A DNA stretch of 64,000 bases from positions 12,122,465 to 12,186,464 of the forward strand of contig NC_079969.1 in NCBI RefSeq assembly GCF_029852145.1, in the 5' to 3' direction. Below, piece by piece: positions 48,501-62,000 of this stretch. Under the pieces are notes generated by a model. That model ran no database searches. It was not told the DNA's origin and saw nothing but the letters and a program-made list of their open reading frames with translations. The translations under genes and the position numbers were made by a program. Every line of letters starts with the position of its first letter. Positions within the stretch are counted from its first letter, which is position 1. The stretch comes from Microplitis mediator. Lineage: Eukaryota; Arthropoda; Insecta; Hymenoptera; Braconidae.

Positions 48501-51500
48501 ATACTTAAATATACTCATGTACAGAATGCTGCTGTACCCGCGCGCTTACATATTTTTAGTTCACTGGTTGAAACCAGTGAGCGCGATGTTCACTGATTCA
48601 ACCAGTGAAATTTACTGGTTCAACCAGTGAACTTCACTGGTTGAATCAGTGGAATTTCACTGGTTCATTTTAAGAGAGTAGACTTATTTATATTTGTCTT
48701 TGTCAGCTTGTACGAAATATTGGTCCCCAGGCCATTTGTTAGTAGGGTCTGAATTTAATTATTTTGTTTATTCTTCAATATAATGTTGTTAATTTTTTTT
48801 AACTTATTGGACCTCTATAGTAACAGAAATTATCGATAGCAAGATACCTTTCCGCGCAATTCGGGTTAGCGCTGCAACTTTTAAGGTTCATGTCCGTAGA
48901 AAAATGGCTGAATTTAGTTATAAGCGCACTAAAGAATCAACATTAAATATATTAAATAAATTTTATGTTTGCAAACTCACTGAACCTAGTAGTTAATAAG
49001 TGAACTCAAATTAAAAAACATTACAATCGATAGTATTACATGCATTTGCTTTTAGTTTTACGGATTGTCAGATCTTCTTGCTTTTGACTATGGCCTTCGA
49101 GCTAAATAATTACTTCTTATAGTATCTATTTATACAACACTAATACTTCATTTTATAACTCGTAAAAAATTCAAAATATTGTAATGGCTTAAATTAGAAA
49201 TGATAACATCACAATTACAGGGATAAAAGAAAAGGCAAAGAAGATAGTTTATTAAGATACAAACATGCGCTGTTTAATTGTCAATAACCGACTGACTCTA
49301 CTCGCGTCTCTATTCCATAAGAAGAGGGTAATTGTTTTCTAGATATTGAAGTGTATTTAAAATCAATTTTACTTTCGTTACAATATTTTTTCAAAGCTTA
49401 TATATCTACACTAAGAGAACAATTTATTTGTGCCAAATAAGACTTGTTTCAGGCAAATAAATCCCATATCTACACTAATATTACTCAAAATCAACAATGT
49501 AAATTACAACGAAAGCTTAAAGCTTGCGTTCGTTTCATTTTTAAAGTTAGTAGATTTGAGCACATTACACCATATTATCGCAGACTAGGTTGGATAACTT
49601 TCAAAGCTAGGCGAAATTTCTTTTTATCTTGCTTATTATATAAAGCAATTTATATGAATCAGGGTCAGTTATTCAATAATGAATTAGTCTTTCTGCAGCC
49701 TATGCTGCGTAGAGGAGATGTAAGGCAGGACTATTTACGCCTGCCTACCTGTCATCTTGCTTTTTATGATAAATCATTTATTGTATCTGCAATTCGTGTC
49801 TGGAATACACTACCTCCGAGCCTTACATCTCTCCCTACATTCATGGAATTTCGTAGTGCTGCATACAATTATTTTCTAAAACTAGAACGCTCCAATTAAG
49901 ATTACTTGGCGAAGGAACTTATTTTTATTTTTATTTTTATTTTTATTATTATTAGTATTATATTTTTTATGTTATACTTTTATTTTCGATGTAAAAACTA
50001 ATGTAAATATTTTGTTTTGAACGGCCACAGGAGATTTAGATCTCATAGTCGAATAAAATTTATTATCTATCTATCTATCTATCTATTTGAATGGACCCAA
50101 TTAGTATTTCTTTGAGACAAAGATATGGTTCATTTGAATGAAATAATGATTTGTTTATAGTTAACACATCTTTATTTGAAATTTTTTTCAACCAAGATTT
50201 GTTAACTATAAACAAATATATATTTTAATGAAATGAATGATTTTGTTCACTCACATAAATCTATTTATTGGGCTCAAATAAATTGTTCTCTCAATGTACT
50301 GAAGTCACAACCTAAAAATATTTTGAAGCTAATTCACTTCAGTTCACTTCACAGCAAATGAATCAATTTCAACCCTGATTTAGAACCCCGGTCGAATCCA
50401 ATGGAATAGGATTCAATCAGGGTACAGTAAATTTATGCTGTACCGTGTAATTAAGTAATTAAAAAAATATGTTGCATTTTATAACTTTATAAAAATAGTT
50501 TTTTATTCCGATACTATCCCTGATTGGAAATGCCCATTAAATCCGACCGAAAAATTCTAATAGGATTCAATCGGAAAAACGATCGATAAAAAATTATTAT
50601 TTTTCCGATTAAGTCTAATAAAGTTCGATTTAAATTTTTCAATCGGATTCGATCGGAGTCTTTAATCAGGGATTAGAACATTTGCTATTAAAAATTTAGC
50701 TTAAAATAAACTCAAAACTTACTCAGATATTCATTCTAGTTGCAATAATTAAATTTTTTATGTACTCTAATAAGGTCACTGTGGTGGGTACTCGAGTTTT
50801 ACAAGGAGTAAGAGCTGTGGACATAGATCAACCTGGGCCTTATTCAATTGTTCAATACAGCATTCTTCCAGGCCCACATTCCGTAATTACACCATTTCTT
50901 ACTTTTTAATTTTATATCCGAATTCGTATTTTTAAATATTTTAACATACAAAATTATTTTTAGGATTATTTTTTTTTCATAAATGCTCTTGAAGGAACGC
51001 TGGTACTAAAAAAACCACTGGATTTTGAAACTCTAAATAACTTTTCTGTTATTATTCGTGCTCAGGTATTTTATTTAAATTATATTTATTTAATGCATAA
51101 TCTAAAGTGATGATTTGAAGGATCATTCAGCTTTTGCCAGCAGAAAAATCTTTTTTTTTATTAATTTTTATTCTGCCATAAGTAAGGTAAAAGACCTAGT
51201 ACCCGATCACTCCATGTATTTGTATATTTATATTTGGTAAAATTTAGTAAATATAGATACACAAATACATGAGTGACCGGGTGGCGGATCGGGGAAAAGG
51301 TCAGGCACTTAAGATTACGATTAAATAATTGATCAGAATTAACCGAATTATTCGTATATTGAATGCAACAAAATAAATTGATCGGTATCCCATAGAAAAT
51401 AATCGGGTTACAAACAAAATATACTTTGTCGGTGTCAGCTTGACTTGATATAAACGACATTGCTCACAAAAATTGTAGTTAATCGAAAGACAAATCCAGT

Positions 51501-52942
51501 TCGTACTAAAAAAACAAATCAGTCGGTTCACGAAATAAAATAATCTTATTTTATTTTTCCTACACACATACAACGTGCGTATTAACGGAATACTTGACTA
51601 GTGACGTCAGAGTATTCTTACACGGCTAGACTGCAAGACTGCCGTGCAAATGAGAAACAGATAATCCGTTATTATTACAGAAGGCGGTTTATTGTTCACT
51701 CGAAATTAATTTAATGTCGATTAAGTTAATTGATCGTTGATCAAAACTCGGGATTGTTCTAAACAATCGTAAATCAAGATTGTTCTTTACGTAAGTCGGA
51801 ATTGTTCTATTTGGTCGGGAGTCGAATTGTTAAAAATACGAAAACGCAGCCGTTCTAACGGCGTCTCTAACGGATTTATCGTTTCAATCCATGCATTGGA
51901 TCGATTGCTCAGTCGAAGTCGAAATGGTGATCATAGATGTCACCAAAATTGGTTCACCGAGTAACTATTTATTATGTTCAAATAATTTAAAATCATGGGT
52001 CGATGTTGAATTTTTCATCATGTTACAATATATTGTGACAATTTACTATACTCACCAACTAATTAAGATAGGAAAGCATCTTGTTTTAATAGATTTTTTT
52101 TACTTGGTTAGAAACAGAATAAATTTGATTTAGAATAAATATTCTTGAGTCAAGATTATTTAACTTGAATACAAATTTAATTATTCTTGATACAATATTT
52201 TGTATAATATAAGTCGAAGAAGATGATCTCGAATTAATAAAACACAATTACTCAGCTCAAGAACGAAAAAAATGAATAAGGCAAAAATTATCTTGAGCCA
52301 AGTCAACCTTTTTTCTATGCACTAAAATCATTAAAGAGGTTACCAATGTCGTTATAACTTTCGATATTTTTAATTAAATTAGAAAAAAATGGATTTAATG
52401 CATTAAAATATAAATTAAGAAATTTCCAAGAGGCTGAAGTTGTTAGATTGTTTTATCAACCCAAAAATAATTATTAAAATATTGCTGGCAGAAAAAGGGA
52501 TTCTTTCTTATAAAAAATCTTTTCAAATTTTTAGGATCAAGGTAATCCGCCACAGTCATCTCTTACAACGCTGTCAGTAAACGTAATTGATGCTGATGAT
52601 CAAAATCCTGTATTTAGTCATGATCAGTATAGAGTTATTATACCCGATGGATTTCAAAATGTAAAACTTAATATAGAGTTAATTTTATTTTCAAATAACA
52701 AGTTTTAATTGTAAAAGAATTACAATAATTAAATTTAATTTTTTTAGAAAAAAATAATTTTGCCTGTAGAACCTGTACCAATAAAAGCTGTAGACCAGGA
52801 TATTGGTATAAATGCACCTATTAAATATACAGCTCAAAATGGTATTTTGCCATTTTTACATTTAAATTCTCAAACTGCTGAAATTACTTTAATACGTAAC
52901 TTATTGGATCATGAATTACTTACACCATCTACAATAGTTATC

Positions 52943-53039
<97 letters not shown>

Positions 53040-56000
53040 ATACATATATCAAAATGTAGTAAATATAAATTACATTAAGTGTATTCACTATGTTTTAGGC
53101 GACACAAATAGATAATCCAGACCGATTTAGTTTAGCAACTGTTATAATATCCAGAGAAAGTAGTATTAATGCGATTCCTACAGTAGGTATGTACACGAAG
53201 AAATTATTCTTGTTTGAAATGTTATTGCCCTTATGGGTAATTCAATCCAATCCAAAACTTCCCATAGAATCCACTAAAATGGGTCAAAAACCGCATAGAA
53301 ACCTATAGACTTGTATTGGTTTCTATGCGGTTTTTGACCCATTTGAGTGAATTCTATGGGAACTTTTGAATAGGGAAAACAATCTTACAGAAATTTCGCC
53401 CAAGCTTGGTTACCAGCGCCTTAGTGGTCCACGTCTTTATATAACTATGGATATTGCTACCCAAACTGGTACAAAGTTTTAAATTGCAAGTCTTGTACAA
53501 GACTCAGAAAAATTTTTGTGCTATGTTGTACTTGAAGAATTGTGCAAGAATATTGAAAATATCTTGCTCGAGATGCATCGGTACAGTAATGAGCTAATCT
53601 TGCACCGAAAATTACTTACATGTACTATCGCATATTTTGTGGCAGATCTGCTCAAAAAGTCTCATATTATGCTATCCATCTTACTTCTATCTCTGCCACT
53701 TTACCCTTTCCATTGGTAAATGACACAGGATCCTAAAGTAAAGTGATAGAGACAGAAGTGAAATAGATAGTGTAATATGACACTTCTTGAGCAAATCTGG
53801 CGCAAGATATGCGTTAGTGTCTGCAAATGATTTTCGGTGCAAGATTCGCTCAAGATACCCTCAAGTAACTTTGCTAACAAATCTTGAGCAAAACATCTTC
53901 AATTTTCTTTTGTACAATATCATAGGCAAGTCCTACAATAATCTTGTATTAGAATCTTGTATTAATATCTTGTGAAAGATTGATAGCTATATATAGAGAT
54001 GCAGACACCTAAGGGTCTTCCGTAAGATACTTTCATAAAAATAGGACAAGACTACTACAAGATTGTCTTGTGTACGTCTTCTTGAGCAAAGCCACGTAGT
54101 ATCTAAAGGTTCTTGTGATCACTGCACGGAGAGAAGAATATCGTCAGAGTGAGCATAGTCAATTCAGTTATACAGAATTTCCTCATAGTGGATCGTCAAA
54201 ATGACGATCCGTATCCTTATTGCAGGCATCCCTAGTGGATCCGAATTATGGTAAATTACCGCATTTTATAGTAACTTACGGTAATATACCGCAAATTACG
54301 GTAGCTTACTGTAAAATACGGTATATTACCGTAAATCACCGTAATTTGCAGTAAAATGACGCATTTTACGGTAATTCTTCTGAATACCGTAAATTACGGT
54401 ATAAAAACCGCAATTCTACAGCAAATTCGCGGCAAAATACCACACTTTTGCCGCAAATTTTACGGTGAATTGCCGCAATTTTACGGTGAATTGCCGCAAT
54501 TTTACGGTGAATTGCTGCAACTTTGCCGTAATTTGTCGCTGATTACGGCCATTTACGGCAAATTACCGTAATTTGCGGTAGTATACCATAAGTTTCTCTC
54601 CGTCTATAGACTATTAAATTAACATGTGAGTATTCTTAAATAAGGTATACGAATAATTATTCTGACGATACGTCATTCGATGATACATCGGATAGTCGTT
54701 CTGACAACATTTTTCTTTTCGTGTGCCTTGACCATCAACTTGGGATGGAAATTGTTACATGGGGTTGTCATAGTAAAACTGGACCATCTTGGCTATCTGC
54801 AGAAATTAAATTAGCCACATGAAAAAATTACTTTTGTCACAGTAAAATTGACAAGGATTACATCACAAATTACTGTGAACATTGTAAATTTTACTATATG
54901 GTCACAGTAATTTTCTCTTGTGTTTTTTCAATTTTCGTCAGTTGGCCAACATAGTCCGACTTTACCATGACACGATAGCATTTCAAACAAGAATAATTTC
55001 TCCATGTAGACAAAATTTTATTTAAATTTTTCAATTTTAAATCGCTGAACTATCATGTATTCATATATTCTTTATAATTATGCAGTACAAGCACTATCTC
55101 AGTGTTCGCTTTTTTTATTCAGCAAATAGGTGTTTGTTTACCTATTTAATTGTTACTACGACTTTTGCATGTTTTATATGATTATTTGATTGCAGCAATC
55201 ACTTGCCGCACAAAAATCATTGCAGGCAAACACCCATTCGACGAATAAAGAAAGTGAGCACTGAGATAGTACTTATACCGCGATAGTACTCTAATAATGA
55301 CAATTAGTATGTAGAATTCGTGGTGTTGTCGATTACTCACTCGAACGGATGAGGAATGGACAACATAGCGAATTTATTGCACAATATATCACGGAAAAAA
55401 ATGATTGACAATAATTGTAGTTCAACTTCTAATTATTTATGTTATGTTCAATAATTAATGTCGTTTTAATCAGTAAAATTATAATTTTAATGTTTAAACT
55501 GCTATAATTAACAGTTAATCGTTGAAATATACTGCTTGACTATTTAAAATTACTACTTGAACCTTAAAAAACTACAAAACACTTGTCAAAAAAATGCATC
55601 TGTTATTAATTTCTTACGTTCTACTCCATAATATTTACTACCCTAGCAGATCCGAATTACGGTAATTTGCCGTAAACCACCGTAATCAGCGACAATTACG
55701 GTGAAATACCGTATTTACGGAAAATTTGCGGTAAAGTTGCGGCAATTCACCGTAAAAATTGCGGTAAAAGTGCGGTATTCTACAGCAAATTTGCCTTAAA
55801 ATACGTCATTTTACCGCAAATTATGACAACCTACAGTAATTTACGGTATATTACCATAATTTGCGGTAAGTTACCGTAATCCGCGGTAGATTATCGCAAG
55901 TTACTATAATTTACGGCAAATTTGCGGTAAATTACTGCAATTTGCGGTAATTTACCGTAATTCGGATCCACCAGGGTAAGATTCGGTCTAGGCGCGCTGT

Positions 56001-59000
56001 TGATGAGAATCTAAGTATTATTTACTAATATTTTTTTCCGTGATACTATAATACATAATACTGTAATAAATATGATACAACTGTGATTGTGAATTGTTTT
56101 TTCTGTTGAAATCAGACGTAAAACGGCCAGTAAAATTTATTCTTCAAGATTTTACGATAAACGTTCCAGAAAATACACCGCGTGGTAGTGTAATTCTTTC
56201 TACTGGTCTTAACAAAATCGGTTCAGTAAGTAAGCGATTATTTAACAACTAACTGAGAGAATAAAAAGTACGATTCAAGTAATTATTATTTTTTTCCATA
56301 AATACTTAAAATAAGTAGTTTTTAAAACTATTGCTTTACTTTAGTAATAAATTTCTAGAAGCATCAATTCCTTAAGGCAAGCAAATATTTCGACGATTTT
56401 GTTGGTACGTTCTCAAATTTATTACCATCAAAAACTGCAATAAAGTAATTATTTGCTTAAATAAAAAAATGGAATTGAACAAAAATATACCCTCGCGACT
56501 CTAAGTCCAAAAAAGGCATGTCTAATGATATTTTGTTAACAAAATCAAATTTTTTGTTAGTATTAAGTAAATAAATAAAATATTTGAATAAAGTAATTAT
56601 TTTAACTTATTGATTGAAGATAATATCCCAAGTAACACATGCTTGAGCAAGATTCTGGTGCCAGTGCCTTGAGCAAAACCCCTGGCCACTAGTGTCTTTT
56701 TCTACGTATGGGTTTTGCGCAAAATCATGTTCCAAGAAATCGTCATCAAGACTTGTGCATGACTTGCTTAAGGCATTGTACACAAGAATATTAAAGATAT
56801 CTTAGATACGATGCAGTTGAAAAGTTTCTGGCGCATTTCTTGCACCAGTGACTTACGGCAGGTACTTACGCATGGCTTGCTCAAGATCTGCTCAAGGCTC
56901 GAAGTCAATTTTGAACCTTGGGCAGATCTTGAGCAAGCCATCCGCAACTATTTTCAACTATAGCCTTCCTCCAGGATTGAGTTATAGTCTGGCATGAATT
57001 TCTTATATAAAGCTTGCACTACTTGCTATTGAAATCTAGCCACAAGTATCAGAAGCAAGACATATGGGTAGGAAATGACACTAATGTCTTTCGAACTTGA
57101 GACCAGGCTTACTCAAGCCTTGAATAATATTGTTTGGGTAATGGCTTGGCACTATTTAAATAACTAAAGTACTAAAATCAATCATTTTTTTATGACAATA
57201 CTCATTTTTTTCTCTCAGTATATCTTAATGTCTGCCTATAATTTCGGTGTTAGAAAATAATTTATGGTTTATTTATTAATTGCAGAATTTAAAATATTGG
57301 CTTGAAAATACAGCAGATGAAAATGAGAAATTTTCTGTTTCGTCTGTCGGAGAAATTATTCTCAAGGAACCATTGGATTATGAAAAAAAAATTATACATA
57401 ATTTTTTAATTCATGTTACAGATGGTATTAATGTGTGTATTTATATATATATATATGTATACTTAATGATAAATGATAATCGACTTACGCACAAAAAAAA
57501 GGTTTATTGGCGCAAGAAAAATTATTCATTAGGAAATGAAAATTTTTATTTTCATAGAACTAGAAAAAATTTCTTGAAGCAAGAAATTATTTCTCGCCCC
57601 AAAATATACGTAGTGCAAGTAATAATTTTCTTGGGGCGAGTCAAAATTTTTTGCGCCAAGAAATCCTTTTTTTTTCTGTGTAAAATTGAATAATTAAAAA
57701 TTATAATGAATATTTTAATGAAAATTATAGAATGATACAGCACGTGTGCACGTGGCAGTAGAAGATATTAATGAGTGGGAACCAAGATTTCGTCATCCAA
57801 GATATGAATTTCATGCTCATACTATACGAGAAGGATCTATTGTCGGCGAGTTTCATTAGATATAATCATTATTTAAACATTAAATCACAAAACTATAATT
57901 TTTTTAATATATAATACAGGAAAAGTTGAAGCAGCCGATGGTGATAGAGGCGATAGAGTTACATTATCATTAAGAGGACCTGACGCTCGGTATTTAAACA
58001 TCAAAAACATACTAAAATCTGGAATTTTTTCCAACATGGGCTGTTGTCTATGAAAAAGATTTGTGTGAACCGGAAACATAAGTACCTGTATTTTAGAAAA
58101 TGTTTCAGTACATGATGACTCATTTTCGGGAAACTAAATTTTCGTTTTGTGAAGGCAGTACACTGTCGGTTTTAGAATTACTGCTCAGAGTTAAATAAAA
58201 TTTGACATATTAGTCGACAATAGTAAGAAGAAGCTTAATCAAATTTCTTAAGAGCAATTCTTGATTGAAAACTCCGATCAAATCCGATTAAAAATGTCTA
58301 ATCGGACTTATTTGGATGATTTCAAATGAATCCGATTGAAAGTTAATCGGCAATCTCCAATTAAATCCGATTAATACCGATTGCAAATAAATCGGAAACT
58401 TCCGATTAAATTTGATACAGCTCTTAGCCTGATTAAAAACTCTGAATAAATCCGATTGAAATTTAATAGGATTCCTACACGAAAAAAAAGAAATGTTGCT
58501 GCAACAGGAACATTCCTGTAGCATAAGTTTGTGGCTGCAACAGGATATTCCTGTTGCAGTTGGAGGTCTATTCCTGTTGGATCCACAGGTCCATTCCTGT
58601 TGCAGTCACAGTGTAAAATATTAACTTAAAAACTACATTAAATATTTATTTGCTGGATCGGGATGGTGAAAGAAATAATAATTCACTAATTTGGTGTATT
58701 GTCCATATTTAATAAAAATAAATCACAGATAATAGCAAGAGTACAAGAGTCGATCACGAGTTTATATAGGAGCACTTCTTAAACATTATTCGAGTGCATT
58801 TGAGTTGAATTTAGTTAATATAAATTGCATGGCACCGTACACATGAACATTATATTATATACATAGAGCGTAGTTGAAGATCGAGTTTGTTGAGTTTAAT
58901 GAATACGAGTTTATAAATTTACACGGCACCATACACGTGAATTAATTTACACAAAAGAGCGCAATAAGGAATAAATTATTAACAATTAATGATTTACAAC

Positions 59001-62000
59001 TATCATCAATAGTTCGAGTATAAATTTTAGTCACAATTAATCTTAATTCGCGACACAGAGTATGAGTAAAAAGAGAAAAAATATAAGAAGCGTAACGAGC
59101 CGAGTCTGAACCTATAATAATTACTTTGCAGTCACAAATAAAATTTGATATTGATTTTTGAGATTAAGTATGACTGGATGACTGAATGATGACATCAGTC
59201 ACACCAGTTGACATCGAGTACGAGTAAATATTAAGCGATGAGTAATAAAGTAAATTGTAAATTGAATAGTTATTTGTGGCTGCAAAGTCACATGATGGCG
59301 AGTATGTGAATAGATATAGCCCGCACGTTAGTTTAACACGCGGTCACCACAGCAATGAGCACAGAGTTTATATATGAAAAAACAGATATAATTGAAGAAT
59401 ATAGATGATAACAAATACATGGTGAATCAGCGAGTTACAATAAGAATGATGAGGGCGCGTCGATAGCAGCACCTCTGGTATGGTAGAGCGTCGAGTTATC
59501 AAATGTTCTGGCGCGAACATTTGATATTTACGCAACACACAGGAATAATCTCAGATTCGTAATAAGTATAATAATGTGTATTAGTGGAATTGAGAATCAA
59601 CGAAGGTGATATATATTTTTTTCTACACGCACACGCACGTACACAGGCGTACGCACACACACACACACACACACACACGCACGCACACACACGCGCAACA
59701 CATGCTCAGACACACACACGTACTCACACACATACACAACAGGAAAATCCTGTTGCAGCAACAGTTATTTTTTTTCCGTGTATCAGATTCAATCAGTACA
59801 TCGGTAGCGTTTGAGATACGCTTGGGCGTTCCGATTAGCTGATTAAATTTCAATCAGATATAACTTATCAGATTAATTAAATTAATTTGAATCCGATGAA
59901 AAAATCTCAATCTGATTTAATCGAAAAATTAATAGATAAATCGAAAAATTCACTAGTGGGGCACGTTGAGCAATTTGAAGAGCTCGCGCATTTCTGGGAA
60001 TAACTTGTAAATTTACACTCGGATCGTTTTTGTGTCGCTAGACCTTTTGAAGAAGACTAAATTACGAACCTAACAGCACATGAATTGATTAAATCCGATG
60101 CATCGTCTTAAATTTATGGAAGGTCAAACCAAAAAATTATCAACTAGCCCCTCCCTACCCTATATGAATAAAAATTATTATTTTTCGATTGATCTAATTA
60201 CAAAATTACAATTGGATTTAATTAGATTCAACTGGAAAATAATTAGCTGCTGTTCCCCGTGATCACAAATCAAAAGAAGTACATAAAGACTTGTTGTTGA
60301 GTAAAATTACAATAATTTTTCAGACAAGTTATAAAACATTCAAATATTCACACACATACTATTATAACAAATTATTCTGATTGCATTAGATGCAAATAGC
60401 ATTAGTTTCTAGATTCATCTAACGGCTCGGCTGAAGTAAGTTCAAGTGAACGTAAATTTAAAAAATTGCTACCCGTAATTATAAAAGATCTCTGATAGGA
60501 TGTTGTTCGAGTAAACGGAACTAAACGAGTGTCTGTCAAATTTGATTAATTTCTGAGCGTTAATTTTGAAACCGACAGTAGTACCTTAAATAAGAAACAT
60601 TTTCATGTTTTAAATGTATCTGTTTAGTACTTAGTTCGCTGGTTATGAGTGCTTCAACAAAAGTTATTCTTAAATGAAAATTTTCCTGTGCCCTAACACT
60701 TGCGTATCGTCGAGTATATTGGTACATGAAAGATTTTTGAAATGGATCTAATAGGCAGTCGAAGCTATAAACGAAATAAAAAAAGAGGCGACTGGAAGAA
60801 AATCGAGATTTTACTGTAATTTTAATAAATGACTTTTACTATTGTCTAAGTGATAATTTAAATCTAATTGTTTTTTTAGTAATTTTCAAATAAGAGACAA
60901 CGGTGAGCTCATTTTAACATCTTCAGGACCATTCAATAGTACATTAGCCCGTTTAGTAGCTGTGGCTACTGATTCCGGAAAACCACCACGGTATCACTAT
61001 TTTGATTACTATGTTAATTATATAATTTCAACAAAATTTTATAAGCTTAATTTATATTAACTCATAGGACTAGTATGATTCCATTAATTGTACATTTACC
61101 AAGTACACGGTCCAATCCGATCGCAGCACGTGCAGCCCCAGCTTGGCTTAGTGGGAGCATTTTTCTTGTAGCTGGGTTTGGAGTTGTACTTGGTCTACTT
61201 GGGATCGTTATATTAATTCTAATTTTATATATTTACAAGCAGTGAGTAAAAATATATATTTTTCGTTATATCTATATTTACATATGATAGTATATTACAT
61301 ACCAAGGGAGATAAGTATGACATTCCTCTGATTGAGAAAAGCGATTTGGAAGAATTAAAAAAAAATTTTTTAATCTTTTTTAATTCTTCCATAAACGTTA
61401 AATCCTAATTTTCAAGCAATAAATCCTTTTGAAAAGTACCAAATTACCCGTTCTTCAATAATTTATGGAGATTTGAAGTTATTACCTATATAGCAGTTTT
61501 TTTCCAGGCTTACACAAGCCTGCTTTCAAGTTCGATAGTTGCTAGTGTCATCATTTACCTATGGGTCTTGATCCAGATATTCGGGGCAGTTTTGAATCGC
61601 AAGTCTTATGCTAGCTTTACACAAGAATTTTGGTGAAGTTATTATTCAATTCTAGGGGAAAATCGGCGCCAGGAGCATGTTGAATCTACCTTGCTCATGG
61701 CTTGCTCAAGATCTGCTCAAGTTAAATCTGGTGGGGGAAGGAATCGTATTGGGAGTATCGCGCGTCTTGCGCAGATCTTGAGTAAGTCATGCGCAAGTAT
61801 CTGCTGCAAGTTTCTTGGGCAAGAAATCCGTCAGAAAATTTTGGCTGCACCATGTTAGAAATATCTTCAATATTCTTGCCCACGATATCATGAGCAAATC
61901 ATGCACAATTTTTAAGTCAGTTCCTTTCCTGCTTAGAAAATCTCCTAGAATCCAATAAATTCTCATACATTTCTATAGAGATTTTATAAGAATGAATGAG

